NCBI GenBank assembly: GCA_028023455.1
Contig: JAQFVV010000022.1
Location: forward strand, 10,869,100-10,933,099
Direction of reading: 5' to 3'
Length of the DNA stretch: 64,000 nt
Origin: Epiperipatus broadwayi
Lineage: Eukaryota; Onychophora; Udeonychophora; Euonychophora; Peripatidae
Made by a program: the position numbers and the translations under genes. Under the pieces are notes generated by a model. That model was not told the DNA's origin, made no database searches, and saw only the letters and a list, made by a program, of their open reading frames with translations. Below, one piece after another: positions 36,177 through 44,789 of the stretch. Positions within the stretch are counted from its first letter, which is position 1. The number at the start of each line of letters is the position of its first letter.

Positions 36177-36881
36177 TCAAAAAAAAGAATTCATAATATA
36201 AAGTTTTTCTTTTTCTGCAAACTCCACAAGTCTATGTCCTCTCTCATTTCTATTACCATAACCAAAATTACCTATAGCACTTTCATCTTTCATTTGTTTA
36301 CCAATTCTAGCATTAAAGTCTCCCATAACAATTTTAAAATGTTGTTTACTCTGATCAAAAGCCTTTTGTACATCCATATAAAAATCTTCTACTACTTCAT
36401 CACTATGAGAACTTGTTGGGGCATAAACCTGAATTATCTGCATTTGGTATCTGCTATTAAGTTGTATAACTAATCTTGCCACTCTGTCTGATACACCATC
36501 AATCTCCACAATATTGTTCTTCCACTTTTTATTTATAATGAATCCTACTCCACTTGTATTTCCAATATTTGTGCCTTTATAATAGAATATATGTCCACTT
36601 TTTAAATCAATTGTCTCTTCACCCTTTCTTCTAACTTCACAAAGTCCAATAATATCCCATTTAATATAAGAGAGTTCTTCTTCTAATTCTTGCAATCTTC
36701 CTTCACTTGAAAGTGATCTGCAGTTGTAAGTACCTAAATAAAAAGTTGTCATCAAATGGCAGCCTGGGTCCGCAATCAGGGGATTCTTAGCACCCTCCGT
36801 TTTCGGCCACCAACCACTGCCTTGATTGGTGACTTTATAGCCTCCTGGGAATAAGAGCCATGCTTTATTTTTGTCTGTCAT
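36177..36881 (-). pseudogene. RTE APE-type endonuclease, N-terminal part
   Basis: A 234-codon frame from the likely element start codon (MTDKNKAW). Motifs: TYNCRSL 51-57, metal-binding Glu in LCEVRRKGEE 80-89, YAPTSS 153-158, GDFNARIG 187-194. It nicks target DNA to prime reverse transcription. The frame ends MNSFF-stop because a T run (8 T, plus-strand A run near 36,179-36,186) is one base too long; with 7 T the frame would pass into the next segment. This is a simple homopolymer slip, indicating recent loss of function. Confidence 0.93.
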
Positions 36882-37190
36882 AATTGTATATATGTATTGG
36901 AAAAATATTTATGATTTACACAAACATTCATTCTGCCTTATCAGGCACTGAGAATAAAGACCATGGTGTTTCTTGATCTTAAACTCAGAGGTAAAAAGCC
37001 AATAGACTCACCACGCTGGCTAATGCGTGTTGGTGAGCAGCCCATCCATGTTCGTATACTATATGAATAAACACATAGTAATAACAGCTGCAGCGACGAG
37101 AACGTATGGAGTGGACATTAGGAATTTGCCCTGCTCGGTTCCTTTAAGGCCTCCAAGAGGAATCAAAGTGTCTCCTTTCAGTTAATAGCA
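36882..37190 (-). promoter_or_regulatory. RTE 5' untranslated region (likely internal promoter)
   Basis: About 300 bp upstream of the endonuclease start codon, clearly less AT-rich than the surroundings, with patches such as CTCGTCGCTGCAGCTG. Non-LTR elements carry their promoter inside the 5' UTR; no individual promoter box could be identified. The outer limit near 37,185-37,190 is set by where the CR1-like frame resumes. Confidence 0.6.
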
Positions 37191-38384
37191 AACTCCTTTC
37201 TTAATATCTCCCAATAAAAATTCTACATCTTCTCTTTCCCCAGTATTAACCATCATTATATTTGATTTTTCTTCACTAAATTTAATCCCCATCTCTTTAC
37301 CCACCCTTGCACATGTCCTCAACATAACTTCCATATCTTCTCTTTTTTCTGCACACAAAAATATATCATCTGCAAAAAAAGACCTGACAAAATATATACT
37401 CCCTTACTACCTATTATCTCTATCCCTCTTCCTAATCTTTCTATTGCTCTTTCCATTTCACTCAAATACAACACAAACAAAATAGGTGACATAGGGCATT
37501 CTTGCCTTAGTCCCACACCATTTTTAATTTTATTGATTCTATATTCTCTAATTGATATATATAATAATTATTTTCATATAATTTCTTAATATCTATTAAA
37601 GCTTCATCCATTCCCAAATTTGCTAAACTTATCCATAATCTATTTCTATTTACTCTATCATATGCCTTCTCTATATCTATAAATCTCATATATAACTGAT
37701 TACCTGCATTCCTACTCATATCCATAAGTTGTGTAACTACAAATAAACTATCTCCTATACGCCTATCTAATCCAAAACCTCCTTGCATTTCCCCCACTAC
37801 ATTATTCCCTTCCATCCATTTTACAACACTTTACTAGCCACCGTATATGAGAAAACTTTATATAAAACTGATGTTACTGCTATCGGTCTATAATTATTCA
37901 ACTTTCTTTGATCCTTATCCTTTCCTTTAAATAATAATCTTACTCTTGTATTACTCCAACTACTTGGGAAAACTCTATTCTGTGCCATTTTATTAAAACA
38001 GGATAATAACTTTACTTTTGCCCTATATCCTAAATTCATTACCATCTCTACTGCCCATCCATCTAAACCTCTTGCCTTCCCACTTTTCAATTTCTTCTCT
38101 ACCTCAGTTCATTTTCTGAAAAACTAATATTCCCATTACTATATTCTATCATATTTTCTAAAACTCTATCATTCACATCTAACATCTTTTCTATATTCAT
38201 TACATAACTATTTAAGATTCTCTCTAAATCTTCTCTAGAGCTACACTTTGTTCCCTCATCATCTAGTAATACTAACTCTCTCTCCCCTACATTTCTCCTT
38301 TTAATATAATTCCAAAATTTTTTATTCCCATCTCTTCCACTTTTATTAATATCCTCCAACAATTTACTATAAATGACTGCACAT
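37191..38384 (-). mobile_element. CR1-like non-LTR element copy 1, 5' part (truncated)
   Basis: Minus-strand frames in order: MLEDINKSGRDGNKKFWNYI (38,099-38,362), MKSGKARGLDGWAVEMV ... LNNYRPIAVTSVLYKVF (37,821-38,090), GEMQGGFGLDRRIGDSLFVV ... RFIDIEKAYDRVNRN (37,507-37,815, RT motif A), GLRQECPMSPILFVLYLSEM (37,319-37,516). The RT catalytic FADD box near 37,370 is thrown out of frame because a T run has 7 rather than 8 bases, giving SGLFLQM. Everything upstream of the endonuclease-RT linker is missing, so the copy is 5'-truncated at about 38,385, where repeat C begins. Confidence 0.88.
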
Positions 38385-38560
38385 ATATCTCTTATAGTTA
38401 TCGCACCTTTCTAAATGTTGTTTGTATAAATTACAAGTTATCAATTTTTGAATTTGAAAATTCCATTCTTAGAGAGACACACATGCTCTGTTAGGTGCTG
38501 AGAACTGCATTTAGACACTTCCGGAGATGGTAGCGTGTAGACTTTGAAGGCATTGCTCTG
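38385..38560 (-). repeat. Dispersed repeat C, copy 2
   Basis: An inverted counterpart of 31,960-32,135. The core GCATTTAGACACTTCC and TGTTAGGTGCTGAGA match it reversed, continuing into TATCGCACCTTTCTAAAT. It directly abuts the truncated 5' end of the CR1-like element. The next 80 bp (GTAGCGTGTAGACTTTGAAG and on) are GC-richer and unshared. Confidence 0.6.
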
Positions 38561-38849
38561 CGGGGTTGCTACAAGGCAGGAGAAAGCATCAACTCAAAAT
38601 TTGGACTCGTGGAAGTATTGCAAAACAATAATTTTGACATCATGCCAGTCTGTTCATAAGTAGTGTAGCATCTGTATAGTATGATGCATAGTTGAACAAT
38701 TTGTTCAAAGCACACGACGAACAATTTTTGACTTAACTAAATACAAATTTTTATTCATAGTAGGAAATTTATAATAAAAACATATAAAGGGGCAATTGCC
38801 AAAATTTTTTCGTGACCCCCCCCCCCCAACTCTCGCATAAATTCTATAT

Positions 38850-39330
38850 ATTAACATAATTTCAGTGCAACTACAAGTCTCTGACTGTTTATAGTGTGCC
38901 GGGCATTATCAAATGTCCATGCACAAGTTTGATGTAAAGAGCATTACAGCAGGTACATATATATAAGTAAGTTTGTATATATAAATTGTATCATAATTAA
39001 GCACAACAAATATATATATGTGCTACATTAATAATGGGGGTTGCGTCTGGGCATATAATACCCACACACAACAGTTAAAAGAAACAGCAAGAAATATTAT
39101 ACGCATGGTATAATAAGTTCATGTATTTTTTTTAATAAGTTCATGTATTTTTTTTAAATTTTATTTCTCTTTTCTTGTATATTGTCATTTTACATGTAAT
39201 TTGATAGTTATATATTTTTCTTTTCTCTGAAAAACACACAAATGAAAAAAAGCAAACTTTATTAATCAAATTGGTCACGTATTGGAACATATTAGTAAAA
39301 GAAATATAATTAAAGTAATTGTTCCAACAT
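38850..39330 (-). repeat. Long inverted repeat, left arm
   Basis: About 480 bp matching 42,757-43,215 in reverse. Shared landmarks: GGACATTTGATAATGCC(C/T)G, TTGTGCTTAATTATGATACA, TGTAGCACATATATATAT/TTTATATAT, TTGCTGTTTCTTTTAAC, ATGACAATATACAAGAAAAG and CCAATTTGATTAATAAAG-like words. A C run of about 14 lies just outside at 38,813-38,826. It could be a terminal repeat of an unknown large element or a segmental inverted duplication. Confidence 0.8.
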
Positions 39331-39844
39331 ACTAGCACACCAGTATTTAACACTCTATTTTATTTTACTTCTTTTTTTAAAACAAAAAAAACAACAAACT
39401 CAACTATAAGTTATCTTAAATCTTGTAGCATTTATCATAAAAAATAAAATAAATAAGCTTGTTTAGAGCTATTAGCAGGCTCTTTATATATTACATATTG
39501 GTAATACAAGCTATATAGGTCATGTGAAATATGACTGATTTTTACTAATATTATAATTTTGCTATTAGGGCTTTGGCTATATTTAAATCATCACAAAACT
39601 TTGTTACACCAGTATTTAACACTATTTTATTTTACTTTTTTTTTTTTCAAAACAACAAATTCAATTATAAGTTATTTTAAATCATTACACTAAGTTTGAG
39701 AAACAGGTTTTTTAGCTATATCTAAAATGTCTATTTCTGTTTTTATTGTTAGTGTTTTTTGTTTTTTTGTTTCAGCTATTAAATCATTATAAGAACTCCT
39801 TACTTTTATTTGTAATAATTCTGTACTGAAATCCTCCGACCATT

Positions 39845-40034
39845 TATATACGCATATATAAAGTGTATGACATACTTTTCTCCAACTCATTCATATAATA
39901 ATTTCTTTATATACACATGTATACAGCACGTGACATACTTTTCCCCGACTCATTCATTTAATCATTTTTTTATATACGCATAAATACAGTGTATGACATA
40001 CTTTTCCCCAACTCTCATTCATTTAATAATTTTT
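39845..40034 (+). repeat. Three-unit 63-bp tandem repeat
   Basis: Units begin TATATACGCATATATAAAG (39,845), TATATACACATGTATACAG (39,908) and TATATACGCATAAATACAG (39,971). Each continues TGACATACTTTTCCCCAACT and CATTCATTTAATAATTT. The period is 63 bp and units are about 85 percent alike by eye. Confidence 0.85.
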
Positions 40035-40173
40035 CCTATACTTTATTTTTATTTTAATTGAACATGTTGACACCAATTTTTATTTACACCTACATTAAGT
40101 TTGCATAGATACCCAGCATGTAATTTATTCTTGCCATAATTTACACATCTATAGAGTTCAACTTATTCTTTCC

Positions 40174-40377
40174 TCAATCGTACCGCTTTTTATCTTTAAA
40201 CCATGTTAACGCCAGTTTTACTGTACCGGACCATACTTCCCTGCGGAATTCTGCTCCTAGTCTTGCAGTGAGCATGAAGTGATCAAGATTTAACAGAGTA
40301 AGGAATGGATAACAATGTAGCCAATTGTCTATACTTGCAACATATTGTAGAGAGGGGAATTGACCTGACTCTGCCAA
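40174..40377 (-). CDS. Unrecognised 67-codon frame in a GC-richer island
   Basis: Minus-strand frame MAESGQFPSLQYVASIDNWL ... LDHFMLTARLGAEFRREVWS, ending FKDKKRYD. Its amino-acid mix (Trp, Leu, Arg, balanced charge) looks more protein-like than nearby frames, and the DNA is less AT-rich than its surroundings. No family was recognised. It could be a fragment of the unknown element bounded by the long inverted repeats, or chance. Confidence 0.25.
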   Translation of the reverse strand: MAESGQFPSLQYVASIDNWLHCYPFLTLLNLDHFMLTARLGAEFRREVWSGTVKLALTWFKDKKRYD

Positions 40378-41929
40378 TTAGAAACCCCTTTGGTTAACAA
40401 ATTTCTCAAATGCCCATATGTTTAAGACTTATGGCAAGTACATATCTTTGAAAAGCCCTGTTTACTGATAGCTTTTACATGCCACTCCTACAAAAAAAAC
40501 AAAATATATTTTCCCCCCTCCTAGAGGGATATGCTGTTACCATAGACTAGATTATTGACTTTACAAATATGTATATAATGAGGCATGAGAGTGAATATTT
40601 ACCCCCCCCCCCTCCGGTAGAGCGATATCCCATTTGGCTGGCTCAGTATACTCTACATCTAGGCTCTTCAATGGGTAAGTTAAATAGGAATTATGGATAC
40701 GAGGTTGAAAAGGCAAGAATAAAGTTTATATCAAATAAAATAATACAACAACAACAAAAAAAAGCAATTAATATCCTGATTAAATATTTATTCAATTCCA
40801 GATACCCATCACCGCTTTATACTTATAATAATATAATAAAAAGAACAAATAAGAATTATTATCACAAACCCACATATATATTACATGGGTTGAAATAAAT
40901 ATACTTTGATATGAATAATAATATCAATAAATCCCTGATATTATTTACAATGGTTAAAATGATGGAAGTGGTCTGAGCTTTGCCCCACGTAAATACAGTG
41001 TACTTTAAGTGATTTGGGCTATGTTTATTAGGTAAAAGATTTTCGGTTATATAGGAATGTACTTTAAGTTAGGATATTAAACCCTGCTTTATTTAAGTAA
41101 ATAAAAAAAAATGTGCACAAACATATTTGCAATATAAAAATATTTCGCTAAGTAACTAATAGTAGCTTTCGTACTTTAAATATATACCCAGGAGGTTGCG
41201 TTGGAACAAATACCTTATGGCACTCATACATGAGGTGCGGAATATATATTTGCTTTTCTTAATTGAGAAGTTTTTATATATGCATATACCCATAGCACAA
41301 ATGTACACTCCAAACGAGTTCTAAATATAATGTTATTAATTGAATTGCTTACGAGAAATTTACAATAAAGTAAACCCATTAAACACTTTTCATAAGGTGC
41401 CGCATTGGCAATAATAACTTGAGAGCTACATGGGTAAATATGTTTAGACACTCAGCATGTGGTGTCATATTTACCGATATATATCAAGTGGCTATTCACA
41501 TACATGCATATAAATTTCATGTATATGAAAATCTTAAGAAATAACAACACGAAAAAATATATATAACTGCAACTGTTGCTTGAAATACAACCCATGGTGT
41601 ATTATTATGAAAACAACAAGGATTTATATTACAGAAATCTAGGTTGAAACTAATGAATAATAAGAATTTGAGTAAAACTATATTATTATACCTGTAATAA
41701 CTGTAAAATCTAGTATATGCTAGAAATATTCTCTTTTTCTAATGATTAATAATTTAAAGTTGTAATTATAAATTTTTATTAAACGCTCACTATTATTTCA
41801 GTAATAGTTTTAACAAGGCTGTAAACCTTAGCAATGAGCGTCAATATATTCCTAGATATTGGAAATAACAAAGTTAATTAATTAACTATTTATGAAAATT
41901 TTAAAATAAACTTATTCAGGCATCTTCGA

Positions 41930-42280
41930 CGTCTTCTGACTGGGCTTAAAATCATCTGGCTGTGCGGCGAGGGTTTCATGTCATCGAGGCATAGGTAGGG
42001 CAGCTTTGGTCAACTTCATAGCTGGTCAGAACTGGCGTAGTCATATCTTGGCAATTTGGACAGAGAAAGGGCGGGTACACTGGCTGATTGTCTATCCTTT
42101 AGTCATTATGCTGGCGCGTCTGGTGGATTGCTTCATATTCTTCTTTCTTGTTGGGTGGAGAATCACGGAAATTTCAGGATGTTATCGCACTGGCAGTTCT
42201 TAAAAGAACTGCACAATAGGTTCTTTCTAGGAATATCAGCAATAGTTTTAGTCCAATGGATCATGTAAAAAAATGAATCT
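41930..42280 (+). other. GC-richer island with overlapping short frames, unrecognised
   Basis: Base composition approaches 45-50 percent GC here. Two plus-strand frames are open: one ending RITEISGCYRTGSS at 42,203 and another, 42,056-42,268, ending AIVLVQWIM. The minus strand is also partly open. I cannot tie any of them to a family. GCAGTTCTTAAAAGAACTGC at 42,195-42,214 is a small inverted repeat. Confidence 0.3.
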
Positions 42281-42756
42281 CTCTAAGTATATGAATGACT
42301 GGAGAAATCCGAAGCCAAAAGTAGTGAACGAATAATCAAGAACGACTGAATCCCCTGCACTGCGTAAAACCTATTAAACCCATTCATTTCAGTACCAATT
42401 CAGGTACCCCCCTGAGAAGTATGAGTCAGCCAACCTTTTATTTGAGTTAATCATTTAGATCATAAACATTCCTTTCTATTTTCCCTTTTTCTTTTGTTTA
42501 AACTCTGTATAACAGGATTTTAATACTTAGTTTCCATCTTGGATTCTCAGACCACTTGTTTTAACCGATATTAATTCAAAAGAATTTTTTTATTTTATCT
42601 AAGAAAAGAAAAAAAAATGACACTTTAATTACAACATTCATTAATAACAATTGTTTTTTTGATTACAGATTTTTACTGAAGCAATCAAAATTCTTTGATT
42701 ACAGAACAAGATTACAAAGTTTTTAGAAAAGTACTTAAAAACAAAAATATGCAAGC

Positions 42757-43215
42757 ATGTTGTAACACTTACTTCAATTATATTTCTTTTACCAATATGT
42801 TCCAACATGTGAGCAATTTGATTAATAAAGTTTGCTTTTCTCCATTTGTGTGTTTTTCAGAGAAAAGAAAAATATATAACTATCAAATTACATGTAAAAT
42901 GACAATATACAAGAAAAGAGAAAAAAAAACAAAACATGAACTTATTATACGTGTGTTTGCGTATATTTCTTTATCAATTTTGCTGTTTCTTTTAACTTTG
43001 TGTGTGTGGGTATTATATGCTCAAACCCAACTTCCATTATTAATGTAGCACATTTATATATTTGTTGTGCTTAATTATGATACAATTATATATGTACCAG
43101 CTGTATTGCTCTTTACAGCAAAGTTGTGCATGGACATTTGATAATGCCTGGCACAATAGTGATTTCAGAATGGCTTATGGTTGTATTAAAATCATGTTAA
43201 TATAAAGAATTTACA
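42757..43215 (+). repeat. Long inverted repeat, right arm
   Basis: The partner of 38,850-39,330. The frame at 42,695-43,048 (…YFNYISFTNMFQHVSNLINK…KRKIYNYQITCKMTIYKK) and the minus-strand frame at 39,141-39,353 read the same words, but this reflects DNA identity and need not mean coding. The outer limit is near 43,215-43,230 (AATATAAAGAATTTACACTC). Confidence 0.8.
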
Positions 43216-43230
43216 CTCTGTGTTGTAACA

Positions 43231-44309
43231 GTAATTGCTGTTTTAATTATATTTAAAGTATATATCTTAGCTAAAATTGGAATTACAATTTCTAGCCTAA
43301 TAAATAATTATTAAGTCTTATTTGAGGAAGATGGTATTTTAAATATTAGTGCAGGGAGTCTGGCACCTTTAGATTGTATTGTAATAAATTGATATCGATA
43401 TATATATACACACAGTAAGCAAGGATAATGATAAAAGAGAAAGCCACCCAAGTCAATGGAAGAGGGCTGATATGGAATGATTGACACATATCATGGGCAC
43501 TGATCTTTTTTTTTTGATATGATCAAAGTATATGTGATGAAATTGAAAGCTATAAGTATATATATGTGTGTACATATAAAGTTTAGATGTCAACAAGATA
43601 AATATTTCAAAACTTCATATACTTAAAGCAGCCAATAAATTTGTTTAGATGATAGCAAATTAAAGATAAAAATATTAATAGTCCTACATTTTAATAATGA
43701 CCTCCTCAAATCAAGATAAATTCCTATAAAATTAATATTCATTATCAATCCAAAGCAATAAATTCAAATCTAAAATATTAAACAGAGAGCATATTTCACT
43801 TTAATAAATTTATTATAAAAGAACAGTAAAAAAAAAAAAAGTTAAATAATTATGATGATAACTCTAAAAGTGTTAAATGCATAGTTATTTCTTAAAAATA
43901 TGAATTTGAAAATAAAGGGGAATAATTCTCAAGAAATTCATACAAATTAGAGAATTATGAAATAAATTTATATTCTTAAATACATAAAAATCCTTGATGG
44001 TTGAAATAAATGAAATGGATAATTAATTAAAAAAAATTATAAATCACACACACAAAAAAATCTTTTTAATAAAATACACATTATACAAACTTAAAATAAA
44101 TCCAATGGAGCATTCTTAATTAATCCAGAAATATCTTTCAGTGAAAACATATGTCTATATATCTCTAACACCTTAAAATCAGTCTCAAACTCTTCAAACA
44201 AGTTAAAATTTTCATATCATAACCATCCAACAAAAAATAGAAAATGCACAAATCAATTCAAAAATATAAAGATAATTTATTTTTATCTGAAGGTTTGTAA
44301 TGATGGTAT
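43231..44309. other. AT-rich stretch, no gene seen
   Basis: Simple AT-rich DNA. A GC-richer patch at 43,430-43,500 (AAAGCCACCCAAGTCAATGG) was not matched to anything else in the window. Confidence 0.45.
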
Positions 44310-44617
44310 ATTATAAGATGTGATTGTTGGACTATTTCCACCATTTATGAGTGAATGTTGAATGTATAGAAAATTTTAAATTTTATTTAAACTTTCCAAA
44401 TACAAACAACTTGTTAGTTATAACAAACAAATAGACAATACCACTCTTCTTCAGGTGTTGCTGGCCTATATGCACAGTGACAATATTTGCTTAGAAGTTG
44501 AACTCGCACCTTTAGATTACTAACAAGTTGTTTGTATTTGGAAAGTTTAAAATTTTCGATTCATTCAACATTCACTCATAAATGATGGAAATAGTCCAAC
44601 ATATCACATCTTATAAT
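44310..44617. mobile_element. Large hairpin MITE, about 308 bp
   Basis: The left arm (44,310-44,421) starts ATTATAAGATGTGATTGTTG and the right arm (44,516-44,617) ends with its inverse. Inside, TGGACTATTTCCACCATTTA, TGAGTGAATGTTGAATG, GAAAATTTTAAA, CTTTCCAAATACAAACAAC and TTGTTAGT all pair. The left arm has an extra 10-11 bp (TTTTATTTAA). The 94-bp loop is less AT-rich. The ends ATTATAAG/CTTATAAT have no obvious target duplication. Confidence 0.88.
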
Positions 44618-44789
44618 TTATTTTTAGTATTGGCCAATAGTAATATCATCTATCAACGTGGCATGAAATTAGACAAAAAAATTTTTTTTTGCATTGTTAT
44701 CTATAATAGTTTTTCTGTTTATAGCAGCAATAAAATAGTAACTACTGCACACACAACTGCAAACATAAGATTAAATATAATTTTACTTT

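Larger units (their letters stand above)
33951..37190 (-). mobile_element. RTE retrotransposon copy 3, nearly full length
   Basis: A 3.2-kb minus-strand element with a 5' UTR (36,882-37,190), APE-type endonuclease, reverse transcriptase, conserved C-terminal domain and a TGATGATGATGAT 3' tail (plus strand 33,945-33,957). It is inserted in the CR1-like element. The comparison is direct: the CR1-like frame stops at ...LLGDIKKGVCY on one side and resumes at KLSMVNRYSYLG on the other, and copy 2 of the CR1-like element reads straight through. Damage is limited to a few frameshifts and one stop, making this the best-preserved transposon in the window. Confidence 0.95.
39331..42756. other. 3.4-kb interior between the long inverted repeats, unassigned
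   Basis: Mostly AT-rich, with two GC-richer islands (40,170-40,380 and 41,930-42,280) and local repeats. ACACCAGTATTTAACACT followed by TATTTTATTTTACTT occurs at about 39,338 and again near 39,606, a direct repeat 267 bp apart. No transposase, RT, polymerase or recombinase motif was recognised. Confidence 0.5.

Noticed and set aside
39845-40034. CRISPR-like array
   Set aside because: Whole 63-bp units repeat without unique spacers, and the context is eukaryotic.
42695-43048. 117-codon frame with a hydrophobic C-terminus, and its partner at 39,141-39,353, as a conserved gene pair
   Set aside because: The similarity is explained by the inverted DNA repeat; the frame is not preserved by silent changes as far as can be judged by eye.
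38850-43215. Calling the long inverted-repeat region a DIRS or Polinton element
   Set aside because: Inverted repeats fit, but no tyrosine recombinase, polymerase B, integrase or RT motif could be read inside.
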